DNA of 64,000 bases. Origin: Microcaldota archaeon. Its GTDB lineage: Archaea > Micrarchaeota > Micrarchaeia > Anstonellales > Bilamarchaeaceae. Positions 46,238 through 55,749 of this stretch are shown piece by piece. The notes under the pieces were generated by a model. It was not told the origin of the DNA. It worked only from the letters and a program-made list of their open reading frames with translations, and did not search any database. The first letter of the stretch is position 1, and every line of letters starts with the position of its first letter. Both the position numbers and the translations under genes were made by a program. Where the stretch lies: contig JAKEGJ010000022.1 of the NCBI GenBank assembly GCA_022627495.1, positions 1 through 64,000 of the forward strand, in the 5' to 3' direction.

Positions 46238-46255
46238 GTCCCCCCGCGGGGGGAC
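46238..46255. promoter_or_regulatory. perfect 18-bp palindrome, operator candidate between divergent genes
   Basis: GTCCCCCCGCGGGGGGAC equals its own reverse complement; lies between TATA-like TTTATATACG (minus gene) and CATTTAAACC (plus TrmB gene). Confidence 0.5.
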
Positions 46256-46297
46256 AAAATCGAAACACATTTAAACCAGCACCGTTCATGCCCATGC

Positions 46298-47062
46298 ATG
46301 GAAGCCAAGACGCTGGAGCGGATAGGGCTCACGAAAGGCGAGATAAGGGCGTATCTTGCATTGCTGAAGGCAGGCTCAGGGCCTGCTGGCGAGATAGCCA
46401 GGAATTCGGGCGTTTCCAGGTCGAAAGTATACCTGATTCTGGACCGGCTCGAGAAGAAGGGCATGGCATCGCACGTGGACAAGCGCGGCGTGCGCCATTT
46501 CCAGGCTGTCGAGCCTTCGAAGATAAGCGATTACCTTAAGGAGAAGAAGGACGAGCTGGAGGATATCCAGGCGGAATTCCAGCGGTTGCTGCCGCAACTG
46601 GAGGCATTCCACAAGGCGCAGGGGACCGCACAGAACATCACGGTGTACCAGGGCTACAAGGGGCTGAAGGCATCGCACGAGCACCTGTACCTGAAGATGA
46701 AAAGGGGCGAATGGTACTATGTCATCGGCGCGCCCGGCGGCGGCGTCTGGAGCCAGCTCGACCGCTTCTGGCTGCTCGACCACAAGAAAAGGGCCGCAGC
46801 AGGTATCGGCTGCAAAATCCTCTTCAACGCGGACGTCGAGGAGAAGATAGTCATGCACCGGAACAGCCAGCCGCTTTGCGAGGCGAGGTACATGCCGATA
46901 GGGATGGTGACTCCGGCCGAAATCGAGATTTACAAGGACACCACGCTCATCATCACGATATCCACCGAGCCGATTTCAATCGAGATTGTGAGCCAGGAGA
47001 TTGCGGACTCGTTCCGCGTATACTTCGACCAGTTCTGGAAGCGCGCCAAGCCGGCAAGGTAG
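46298..47062 (+). CDS. TrmB-family transcriptional regulator
   Basis: MEAKTLERIGLTKGEIRAYLALLKAGSGPAGEIARNSGVSRSKVYLILDRLEKKGM HTH plus TrmB-like C-terminal domain. Confidence 0.9.
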   Translation: MEAKTLERIGLTKGEIRAYLALLKAGSGPAGEIARNSGVSRSKVYLILDRLEKKGMASHVDKRGVRHFQAVEPSKISDYLKEKKDELEDIQAEFQRLLPQLEAFHKAQGTAQNITVYQGYKGLKASHEHLYLKMKRGEWYYVIGAPGGGVWSQLDRFWLLDHKKRAAAGIGCKILFNADVEEKIVMHRNSQPLCEARYMPIGMVTPAEIEIYKDTTLIITISTEPISIEIVSQEIADSFRVYFDQFWKRAKPAR

Positions 47063-47110
47063 CGCAACGCCGCCCATGGCCCGGAACATTCGCGCCCCCA
47101 CCCCCACAGG

Positions 47111-48076
47111 TCATCCGGCTTTCCGGTATGCCACGTAGATGTCCGCTTCGAGCATCTTCCCGTCCTTGAAGAAATGGTGGACGAAATACAGGTTGCCGGC
47201 ATTGTCCAGCGTTGGCTCGCCGGCGAACCGGGAGATGATGAGTTCGGGCTCCGACCACGTGCCGTTGGTTTTGGATGACCGGAAAAGGGCGGGAGAGCCC
47301 TGGTAGAACCTCGTGAACCAGAGCTCGCTTCGGTTTTGGGAGACGAACGGCCAGCCTTCGTCGTCCGCGCTGTTGACCGCCCCGATATTAACGGGCTCCT
47401 GCCATTTCCCGCCGATATTCTGCGAGGACCAGATGTCGAGGCCGCCCCTCCCACCGTTCCGGGAAGAATGGAAATACAGCTCCTGGCCGTCGCTTGCGAT
47501 GTGCAGTTCACCGACTTCGTATTCCGCTTTGAAATCCGCGTCCTTCCAGCCCCGCCATTTCCCGCCAGCATATTCCGCAGTGAACCAGTGGATGCCGGAA
47601 TATCCTTCTCGCGCGGAACAGAACCACATCCTATCGCCCTGGACGAATTCGCACCCGTCCAGTGAAAGCCTGCCCGCATCCTGCAGAACAACTCTCGATG
47701 GCTCGCCCCATTTCCCGCCCGATTTGCGGGATGCCCAGATGCCAGTGACATTGTCCAGAAGCTGCTTCTCGGCTGGAATCCCGGGGTCTGGGGTGAAGAA
47801 GAAATAAAGCGTGTTCCCATCAGGGGTGACAAAGGGCGAATCCTCGGCGCCAGCGGTATTCACCGGAGCGCCGATGGGGATTGGCGCGTCCCACTCGCCG
47901 GAGTGCAGTATGGGCGGGTAGATGTCCGAGGCGGGAGTAATCTTTATTGCGTCGGCAGGAATAGATGCCCCGCGGGAAGGCGGAGCCGCGCTCTGCTGCT
48001 CCTGGGCGGTGGTGCTTGTGCACCCGAAAGCCAGCATGAGAATCGACAGGGCAAGGAGCGAAAACGGCGCATTCAT
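47111..48076 (-). CDS. PD40-type beta-propeller lipoprotein
   Basis: Lipobox LMLAFGCTST; repeated blades DSPFVTPDGNTLYFFF, DGQELYFHSSRNGGRGGLDIWSS, EGWPFVSQNRSELWFTR. Confidence 0.8.
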   Translation of the reverse strand: MNAPFSLLALSILMLAFGCTSTTAQEQQSAAPPSRGASIPADAIKITPASDIYPPILHSGEWDAPIPIGAPVNTAGAEDSPFVTPDGNTLYFFFTPDPGIPAEKQLLDNVTGIWASRKSGGKWGEPSRVVLQDAGRLSLDGCEFVQGDRMWFCSAREGYSGIHWFTAEYAGGKWRGWKDADFKAEYEVGELHIASDGQELYFHSSRNGGRGGLDIWSSQNIGGKWQEPVNIGAVNSADDEGWPFVSQNRSELWFTRFYQGSPALFRSSKTNGTWSEPELIISRFAGEPTLDNAGNLYFVHHFFKDGKMLEADIYVAYRKAG

Positions 48077-48131
48077 GAATGTGGAACGCGCGCCCAATGT
48101 TTAAGTAGGATTATGCCGGAGCCAAACGGGC

Positions 48132-49049
48132 CTACTTGTCCGTTTCGGTGCAGCAGCGGAAGCCGATTGAGTAGTCGTTCTGCTGGGGCCCGTGGACCAT
48201 CGTCCAGTAAAAGCACCCGTTGCCGTTCTGGCTGGATGTGCCGTAGAAGCCGCCTACGAAGATGCCGTTTCCCGGCACGACCCGGAAGCCGTTGTTCACC
48301 GCAGGGCCGATCCTGGGCCTGCTGCCGGCAAGTCGGGCGTCGACCGGCGTGCTCACCCATTCCTGGAGGTTGCCCACCATGTCGTATGCGCCGAAACTGC
48401 TCGCGCAGCCGGAATATTCCCCAGTCTTCGCCAGGTATCCCTTTATCATGTTCGTCTCCGGGGCGTCCACCATGTGCTTTCCCCAGTCCTTGCCGAAGAG
48501 GCGGGAGATGACGTGCTCCTTGTGGGTGTTGCACACGTCCTTCCTCCATACATTCCCGTAGGGATAGGTGAACAGCTGGACGCCCTGGCAGGCGCTCATC
48601 CATTCGCCCAGCGTGCAGAGGCGCTTGCCTGCGTTGAAGCATGCGTCCTCGGCCTGCTTGCGGCTGACCGATGACTGCGGGCGCACGCCCGGAGCGGATT
48701 TGGCGGTGTACCGGCCGAACTTCGCAGGCGGGACCGAAGAGGGATGGGTGGCCTCCTTGCCCCCCACATTCTCCGACAGGTGCGCCTCGAAGCGGTCTAT
48801 GCAGTATTCGTGGTTCTGGTCCGCCGCCCGCACCATCCAGAGCGGGCACCCGATGATATAGCCGGTCTTGTAAGCTGAATCCGCCCTGGGCGGGGGCTGG
48901 TACTGCGGAGCCGGGGCTTCCACCGCCGGAGGCGGCTCCCTGCGGTCGCACTTGCATGAAAGGGCAGGCCCTGAAGCTAGGAGAGGCATCGCCGCGAAGA
49001 TTGCGGCATTCCGGAGGCTGGCCGGTTTCCTGCTTGCTGGGGCGAACAT
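48132..49049 (-). CDS. formylglycine-generating-enzyme-like (FGE-sulfatase domain) secreted protein
   Basis: CIDRFEAHLSENV...VSRKQAEDACFNAGKRLCTLGEWMSACQG...YDMVGNLQEWVSTP...GFRCCT. Confidence 0.82.
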   Translation of the reverse strand: MFAPASRKPASLRNAAIFAAMPLLASGPALSCKCDRREPPPAVEAPAPQYQPPPRADSAYKTGYIIGCPLWMVRAADQNHEYCIDRFEAHLSENVGGKEATHPSSVPPAKFGRYTAKSAPGVRPQSSVSRKQAEDACFNAGKRLCTLGEWMSACQGVQLFTYPYGNVWRKDVCNTHKEHVISRLFGKDWGKHMVDAPETNMIKGYLAKTGEYSGCASSFGAYDMVGNLQEWVSTPVDARLAGSRPRIGPAVNNGFRVVPGNGIFVGGFYGTSSQNGNGCFYWTMVHGPQQNDYSIGFRCCTETDK

Positions 49050-49161
49050 GATTATGTGTATTGGCGTAGAAGTGTTTAAAAATGAACATATAAGGTGCAC
49101 GGGCGGAGCATCCAGAAACGCTTTTTAACCTGCCCTGAGATTGTTTCGCCGGTAGTAATCA

Positions 49162-52100
49162 ATGGTATTCATCTCGCGCCTTAAACTAAGGAATTTCAAG
49201 TCCTTCAAGGCGGCCGACGTACAGCTTTCCAAGACATTCATCTGCTTTGCTGGCCCCAATGGCAGCGGCAAGTCCAACCTCTGCGACGCGATACGCTTCG
49301 CCATGGGCGAGACTTCCCTGCGTTCCCTGCGCGCGAAGAAGGTGCGCGACCTGATATTCAGCGGCTCAAAAAGCGCCGAAGTCACGCTGATTTTCGAGGA
49401 CGATGGCGGGGGCAGGGGGACCGGCTACGAGATAAAGAGGGCCATCCGGGAGGACGGCAAGATACGCTACAGGCTTAACGGCAAGCGCACCACGCGCAGC
49501 ACCATACATGAGACGCTCCGCAGGCACAACCTGGATGAGAGCGGGCGCAACACGATAGCCCAGGGGGAAGTGCAGCGCATCATCAGCATGAACGGGAAGG
49601 AGCGGCGCGCGATAATAGACAGCGTGGCGGGAATCGCGGAGTTCGAGGCGAAGAAGAAGGAGGCGATGGGGGAGCTGCAGACCGTCGACGACCGGATACG
49701 GGAAGCGCGCGTCGTGCTGGGCGAACGGAAGGTGTTTCTGGACGAACTGGGGCGGGAAAAAGACGTCGCGCTGAAATACATCGATGCGAAGAAGACGCTC
49801 ACGAACGCAAAGGGCACGATCCTCAAGGCCGAGGTGGAGAAACTGGAGAAGGACCTTTCCGAAGCGCTCCGCAACGAGGAGAAGCTCCTTGCGGTTAAAA
49901 GCGCCAGGGATTCGGAGATGGCTGGAATCGAGGCGAAAATCAGCGAGGTCGATTCCAGGCGGGCCAAGACAAGCGAGATGATTGCGGCGAAGCAGAAGAC
50001 CAATGCGCTTATCCGCAGGCTCGAGGAGCTCAAGGCATCCGTGGGCTCGAAAAAGCAGCTTATCGAGGACAAGGAAGGGGCCCTGATAACCATCAGGAAG
50101 GAGCGGAAGGCGCTTGCGGAGGAGATGGCTGCGGACAAGGAAGCGGTCGCGGCGCTCGGGAAGGAGATAGAATACCTCCGGGCCGAGCTGGCGAAGGCTG
50201 AATCGGCCCTTGCCGCCGCCGGGGGCGCCCCGCAAGACGAGGTTGCGGCGGGAATCCGGAAAGAGCTTGGGGAGCGCGAGGACGACCTGCGCAGCGCGAA
50301 GGAGAGGCTGGTGCTCCTCGCATCCGAGATGGAGGCCAAGGGGGAGCTGATTGCGGCCAAGAAGGAGGAGGAGCGCAGCATAACCCCGAAGGAAAGCGAA
50401 GGCGCGGAAGCGCCGGACGATGCGGCGGCATTGAAGAGGGAGATAGAGCGGCTCGCCCGGGAAATCGACCGCTCGTTCTCCAGGACGAAGGAGATAAACG
50501 CCCAGATGGCCGACCTGGACCGGGACATGCTGGAACTGAAGGAAAAGGCGTCGATATTCAAGGTGAGGGCGTCGCCGCAACTGGCGAATCCCGCACTCAG
50601 CTTCATCAGCGAAATCATGAAGGAGAGGGGGGCGGGCATATACGGCACGGTCGCGGACCTGGTTTCGTTCGACGCCGAATATGCCAGCGCGGTCGAGGCC
50701 GCGGGGGGCGCCCGGCTCCTGTACGTGGTCGTCGACTGCGTAGATACCGCCACGCAGGTGATAGACAAGCTCAAGAAGGCCAAGGCCGGGCGCGCCACGT
50801 TCATCCCGCTCGATTCGATACGCACCCCCCAGCCGGCCAGGGCGGGGGGCTTCGCTTCGGTGATAGAGGCCGTCACGTTCAGGGAGGAGGTCCGCAGGGC
50901 CGTGGAATACGTCTTCGCTGACACGCTCCTCGTGGAGACCGTCTCGGATGCCAAGCGGCTCGGAATAGGGACCGGCAGGATGGTCACCAAGGACGGCGAG
51001 ATATTCGAGCGCTCAGGAATAGTCAGCGGGGGCCGCAGCCAGAGCGGAGTCCTCGGCGCCAACGCGCTCCGGAAGATAGAGAACGAACTGGAAGGCGTCA
51101 AGTCGACGAAGGAGTCCATGATGCAGGAGCTCTATTCCATCCGCGAAGGCGAATCGCGCCTGCGCGGCGAGAAGGCCCAGCTCGAAATCCGGCTGAAAAC
51201 GCTCGAGATGCAGCAGCGAATCGGCGAGGAGAGGAGGAAGGAGCAGGAGCAGACGCTGCGGCGCAAGGAGCAGCTTGCGCGCGAGATTGAGGCGCTTTCC
51301 GCATCGCTTGCAGAAAGAAGCGCCGAGAAGGAGAGGCTGGCCGCCCTCCTGGGGGGCAAGGAGCGCGAGGCCGAGCACTACCGCAGGAAGCTCGAGGCCG
51401 CCGAGGCAGAATTCAGGACGCATGCCGAGGAGAGCAGCAGGAAGAAGGCGGACCTAAGCGCAGCGGCCTCATCGCTGAAGGCAAAGATGGAAGGCAGGCA
51501 GAGCGAGATTAACCTCCATAACCGCACATCCGCCCAGAGGGAGGAGAGGGCGAGGAAGCTGGCCCAGGACGAGAAGGAGGCGCAGGCGAAGGTGGCCGAG
51601 GTCACGAGGCAGATAAAGGACGACGAAGCCGAGCTCGCCCAGACCGAGGAGAAAATCAGCTCCGTCAGCAAGGAGATCGAAGGCCTGTTCGAGGAGATGA
51701 AGGCGTACGAGAACGACTTGCAGGAATTGGGCCGCAAGAGGGGCTTGATAAGGCTGGATTTGGACAAGAATGCGAAGGACATGAACCTGCTTACTGTGAA
51801 AAAAGCAACGGCATCGACGAGGCTCGAGGACATCCGGGCGGAATTCAGCGCGTATTCGGGCGCGGAGTTCATCGAAGCACCGAAAGACGAGCTGAACAGG
51901 ATGGTCGCCGAATCTGAGACCATGCTGGCCAGCCTCGGGAACGTCAACATGGCCGCCATAGAGATGTTTGACCGGAGGAAGGCGGAGATAGACGAGGTGG
52001 AAGGGAAAATCGGGAAGCTGGACACCGAGCGCGAAGCGATACTGGGGATGATAAGCGAGATAGACGAGCACAAGAAGGACGCCTTCTTCGAGACGTACAA

Positions 52101-52542
52101 CGCTGTCAGCGACAATTTCAGCAAGCTGTTCAAGCACATCTCGGTAGGCCAGGGGCATTTGGCCCTCAGCGACGCGGCGGACCCCTTCGAAAGCGGCCTC
52201 TTCATCAAGCTCCGCAGGAACAACCAGGAGCACGCCCTGGACGCGCTCTCAGGAGGCGAGAAGACGCTCGTCGCCCTGATGTTCATATTCGCCCTGCAGT
52301 TGTTCAAGCCCGCGCCGTTCTACATTCTCGACGAGGTGGACGCCGCGCTTGACAAGCCGAACAGCAAGAACCTCGCCGACCTCGTCGCCAGCCTCGGCGC
52401 GGACAGCCAGTTCATAATAGTGACGCACAACGACACCGTGATGTCGAATTCCGACTCGGTGATCGGCGTGACCAAGGCCGATGGCACGTCCAAGCTTGTT
52501 GGCATAAAGCTCAAGCAGGCCGTGGCCCAGGCCCAGACTTAA
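49162..52542 (+). CDS. smc: chromosome segregation protein SMC
   Basis: Walker A AGPNGSGKSNLCDAIRFAMG; hinge-region GIYGTVADLVSFDAEYASAVEAAGGARL; LSGGEKTLVALMFIFALQLFKPAPFYILDEVDAALD. Confidence 0.96.
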   Translation: MVFISRLKLRNFKSFKAADVQLSKTFICFAGPNGSGKSNLCDAIRFAMGETSLRSLRAKKVRDLIFSGSKSAEVTLIFEDDGGGRGTGYEIKRAIREDGKIRYRLNGKRTTRSTIHETLRRHNLDESGRNTIAQGEVQRIISMNGKERRAIIDSVAGIAEFEAKKKEAMGELQTVDDRIREARVVLGERKVFLDELGREKDVALKYIDAKKTLTNAKGTILKAEVEKLEKDLSEALRNEEKLLAVKSARDSEMAGIEAKISEVDSRRAKTSEMIAAKQKTNALIRRLEELKASVGSKKQLIEDKEGALITIRKERKALAEEMAADKEAVAALGKEIEYLRAELAKAESALAAAGGAPQDEVAAGIRKELGEREDDLRSAKERLVLLASEMEAKGELIAAKKEEERSITPKESEGAEAPDDAAALKREIERLAREIDRSFSRTKEINAQMADLDRDMLELKEKASIFKVRASPQLANPALSFISEIMKERGAGIYGTVADLVSFDAEYASAVEAAGGARLLYVVVDCVDTATQVIDKLKKAKAGRATFIPLDSIRTPQPARAGGFASVIEAVTFREEVRRAVEYVFADTLLVETVSDAKRLGIGTGRMVTKDGEIFERSGIVSGGRSQSGVLGANALRKIENELEGVKSTKESMMQELYSIREGESRLRGEKAQLEIRLKTLEMQQRIGEERRKEQEQTLRRKEQLAREIEALSASLAERSAEKERLAALLGGKEREAEHYRRKLEAAEAEFRTHAEESSRKKADLSAAASSLKAKMEGRQSEINLHNRTSAQREERARKLAQDEKEAQAKVAEVTRQIKDDEAELAQTEEKISSVSKEIEGLFEEMKAYENDLQELGRKRGLIRLDLDKNAKDMNLLTVKKATASTRLEDIRAEFSAYSGAEFIEAPKDELNRMVAESETMLASLGNVNMAAIEMFDRRKAEIDEVEGKIGKLDTEREAILGMISEIDEHKKDAFFETYNAVSDNFSKLFKHISVGQGHLALSDAADPFESGLFIKLRRNNQEHALDALSGGEKTLVALMFIFALQLFKPAPFYILDEVDAALDKPNSKNLADLVASLGADSQFIIVTHNDTVMSNSDSVIGVTKADGTSKLVGIKLKQAVAQAQT

Positions 52543-52551
52543 GGAGATGGT

Positions 52552-53088
52552 TTGATGAAATCAATGAAACGAGCGTTGTTCGTAGGAAGGTTCCAGCCGT
52601 TCCACCACGGCCATTACTATGCGATAAAGAAGCTGCTGAAGAAGTTCAACGAGGTAGTGGTCGTGATAGGCAGCTCGGAAGACTCGTACAGCCCCGAGAA
52701 CCCCTTCACCTGCGGAGAGCGCATAGAGATGATGAGGGCCTGCTTCACGAAAGGCGAGCTCGGGAGGATGATCATCGTGCCGGTGCCGGACGTGAACGAC
52801 AACCGCGTCTGGGTGGAGCATGTCTTCATGCACATACCGAACATAGACGCGGTTTATTCCAACAACCAGCTGGTGAAGATGCTCTTTTCCAAGCACGGCA
52901 TCCTGGTCAGCACGATAGACTTCTATGACCGCGGCCCCAAGGAGGGCTCGAACATCCGCAGGATGATGGCCGACGGCGACCGGGGATGGACGAAGCACGT
53001 GCCGCCCAAGGCCGTCTTGTGCCTGGACGCTTTCGAAGCCGAGCCCAGGATAAAGAAGATTGTCAGGATGGGAGCAAGACACGTCTGA
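52552..53088 (+). CDS. nicotinamide-nucleotide adenylyltransferase
   Basis: ALFVGRFQPFHHGHYYAIKKLLKKFNEVVVVIGSSEDSYSPENPFTCGERIEMM. Confidence 0.9.
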   Translation: MMKSMKRALFVGRFQPFHHGHYYAIKKLLKKFNEVVVVIGSSEDSYSPENPFTCGERIEMMRACFTKGELGRMIIVPVPDVNDNRVWVEHVFMHIPNIDAVYSNNQLVKMLFSKHGILVSTIDFYDRGPKEGSNIRRMMADGDRGWTKHVPPKAVLCLDAFEAEPRIKKIVRMGARHV

Positions 53089-54193
53089 TGCTGATTATCC
53101 GATCGCCGAGTGCAAGTGCGCTCACATTCAGCTTCAGCGTGCTGTTTATTTCGTATTCGTCGGCCCCCTCGGCCTGCAGTGGTTCGAACGCGCCGAAATC
53201 GTAGGGCGAATCCGACAGGGACAGCGTGTAGAGGTAGCGGACCGAGTCCGGGGCGATGTCCAGTTCCGGCGTCCGGTTCGTGACGATTACGAGCGTCGAT
53301 GCGGGCAGCGTGTAAGGGGTATCGGCGAAGTTGGCCCAAAGCTCTGTCACGTTGTCGAAATAGGGCGCGACCTGAGCGCTGCCGGAATCGATATATGTGA
53401 TATAGGAAAACTGCTTCTTCACCATGATTTGGCCGACTGTCAGCTGGGGGCTGAATATGATGGAGTCCACTTTCTGGTACTGTGCTTCCCCATATTCGCT
53501 CACGTTGCCCAAGCGGTTGCGCTCGGCCCACGGGACGGAGTATTTGTAGGATGTCCCGTCCAGCGAAACAACCTTCGCATCCAGGAGCGCCTCTATCGCC
53601 TGGAGCGTGAAGCTGGCTGACGAATAGTCTATGATGGCCTTGTCCCGCAGGACCACGTCCATTGAGACTGTGACCGCGCTGTCGGCATCCAGCAAGGGCT
53701 CCGTCACCACCCTCACAACACCGCTTGGCATGGAGGTCGTTATTTTGCCCGAAACGGTGTCGACGATGATGTCCTCGCTCACCGCGACGTTCGCGATGGC
53801 ATACCCCGTGACGTTCATGCCGCGGAGCCATGTGGCTATGGGATAGACGTCATCGCGCGTCTCCGTGGTGACATAATACGAGTTCTCCTGCTTCTGGATA
53901 TCGCGCACTCCGTCGTGCAGCCGCAGCGAGTCGATTACGGCCTGGCTTGTGTCGAGGGGCAGGAGGAGCATCGGGTCGTACGTCCGGATGGTGCCGTTGA
54001 ATACCGCGCTTCCGGATACGTTCTGGCCGGACGGCGTTGCGGGGCCCGGGCCGGAATTGTAGCTTCCCCACTGGAACGGCTCGAGCATGAACATGAGTAT
54101 CGCGAGGACCGCGGCGCCACCTACCCAGTACTTCTTGTCTATGCCCAGGAACAGGCCTTCCTTCGCTTTTTCCTTAACCTTGACATTGGCCAT
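53063..54193 (-). CDS. hypothetical single-pass membrane protein, 376 aa
   Basis: One N-terminal TM segment (WVGGAAVLAILMFMLEPF) and a long extracytoplasmic domain; overlaps the convergent NMNAT end by 26 bp. Confidence 0.7.
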   Translation of the reverse strand: MANVKVKEKAKEGLFLGIDKKYWVGGAAVLAILMFMLEPFQWGSYNSGPGPATPSGQNVSGSAVFNGTIRTYDPMLLLPLDTSQAVIDSLRLHDGVRDIQKQENSYYVTTETRDDVYPIATWLRGMNVTGYAIANVAVSEDIIVDTVSGKITTSMPSGVVRVVTEPLLDADSAVTVSMDVVLRDKAIIDYSSASFTLQAIEALLDAKVVSLDGTSYKYSVPWAERNRLGNVSEYGEAQYQKVDSIIFSPQLTVGQIMVKKQFSYITYIDSGSAQVAPYFDNVTELWANFADTPYTLPASTLVIVTNRTPELDIAPDSVRYLYTLSLSDSPYDFGAFEPLQAEGADEYEINSTLKLNVSALALGDRIISIRRVLLPS

Positions 54194-54279
54194 GGGATAT
54201 GCCTCTCCAAAGAATGATGAATGAACTGGTGACTAATTGCGCATAAAACTTAAAAAGCAGGAAGTCCGTTTGTCTATCC

Positions 54280-55059
54280 ATGTGCGAGCTTTGCCAGAAA
54301 GCCAGGGACAGCGGCAAATACGGGAGCTTCATCGCAGGCATGCTCAAGGAGGACAGGGCACGGATGGAGTACTCGAAGGAGATGGCGAAGACGCTCGGGC
54401 CCGTGGCCAGGAGCGCGTACAGCTCCATGAACTGGCCGGTGAAACTGGTCTATCCGATGTTCGAGGCGCGCGCGGCGTATGCGGTCCCGAACAACTATTT
54501 CCAGAACATTGTGATGGACGGGGAGCGCCTCGGCAACGGGTTCGCCCACGGCGCCATGCGCTCGGCCTTCTTCGCCGGCGGCAAGCTTGTCATCCTTTCG
54601 AAGTCCGTGAATTTCCATGACGCGAAGGAATTCTTCACGTCTTACCTGCTCCTGCACCTGGAGAGAGGGGAGTACCAGCAGGCGGTCGGGGCCGGGGAAA
54701 TCAGGATTACCGCGGATTTGGAGAAGCCCATGATGAACCTCGTCTCGGGCAAGGTGGAAAAGAAGCGCATCGCCTTCACGTTCATCCACCAGTCCGTCGA
54801 TGGCAGGATAGTGTCGAAGGAGCAGGCGGCGACTTCGGCCAGGTTCAAAAACGTTTATGCGAGATACGGAGGGGCGTCGATGAAATCCGCCTCCATGGAC
54901 ATGGAAGGGTATGCGATTACCGTGCCGCATTTTTCCCCGCACCCGTACCTGCTGCAGCTTCACTCGGAATTCGGGTACGAGACCAACAAGGAGTTCCAGC
55001 TCCATGCGGCGGACTATTTCAGGGCGCACCTCGGCCAGCCGGGCGTGGCGGGCGTTTGA
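54280..55059 (+). CDS. hypothetical protein, 259 aa
   Basis: ORF with typical codon usage, MCELCQKARDSGKYGSFIAG; no family recognised. Confidence 0.65.
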   Translation: MCELCQKARDSGKYGSFIAGMLKEDRARMEYSKEMAKTLGPVARSAYSSMNWPVKLVYPMFEARAAYAVPNNYFQNIVMDGERLGNGFAHGAMRSAFFAGGKLVILSKSVNFHDAKEFFTSYLLLHLERGEYQQAVGAGEIRITADLEKPMMNLVSGKVEKKRIAFTFIHQSVDGRIVSKEQAATSARFKNVYARYGGASMKSASMDMEGYAITVPHFSPHPYLLQLHSEFGYETNKEFQLHAADYFRAHLGQPGVAGV

Positions 55060-55158
55060 CCGCACATGAGCACATGTGTTATTATTCGCGGTCAGAAATG
55101 ACATTTTTTAAAACCAACGCTGGAATTCCTGTCCATAGAGCATACGGTCTGGCAGGGG

Positions 55159-55713
55159 TTGCTTGATATGAAGCAAAGAACGGCGATAACATCGGCGCAT
55201 GAAAGACCGGCGAGGGCGGCATTTGCCATTCTCGCCGCGGGTATGGCGATTTCAGCCTGCGACTTGATTGATGGCGGGCCGTCCGGCATGAGGGGGCGCT
55301 CCCCAAGGATTGCAGAATCCGCGGCAAGTGGCGCTTCGTCTCCTAAATCAGCAGCATCGGCGCAAAAGAACGCTGATGCCGGAAATGCGGCGAGCGCGGC
55401 AAGCAAAGGGGCGCAGTCGAAATTGCCGCAAACAGCCAGGGAGCGGCTTCTGTCAGCAGCGACTTCCAGGGTGTGGGAGATACGCGAGCGCATAAATGCG
55501 AGCCCGGAGCAGGATTTGCATATCACCGTGACGCTTTCCGTCGGCGCGGGCGGGCATCCGGTTTCGGTCATGGGCGCTACGGCCAGCACCGGCAGGGGCG
55601 GGGCATCGCGCGATGTCGCGGACATCCTCGCCTTGGACATGAGCGGCCTAACGATGCCAGGGGCGGGCGCGAAACGCACAACCACGGAATCCGTAATCAT
55701 CAAGGGCGAATGA
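55159..55713 (+). CDS. hypothetical lipoprotein-like protein
   Basis: AAGMAISACDLIDGG lipobox-like; Ala/Ser-rich linker; small C-terminal domain. Confidence 0.5.
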   Translation: MLDMKQRTAITSAHERPARAAFAILAAGMAISACDLIDGGPSGMRGRSPRIAESAASGASSPKSAASAQKNADAGNAASAASKGAQSKLPQTARERLLSAATSRVWEIRERINASPEQDLHITVTLSVGAGGHPVSVMGATASTGRGGASRDVADILALDMSGLTMPGAGAKRTTTESVIIKGE

Positions 55714-55749
55714 TGCGCAAGATGCGCGGAAAGCCCCTGCAGATGCGCT

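Noticed and set aside
49366-52307. Long antisense ORFs within smc (404, 550, 309 and 254 aa)
   Set aside because: Mirror ORFs are expected opposite a GC-rich gene with strong codon bias; the plus-strand SMC motifs are unambiguous.
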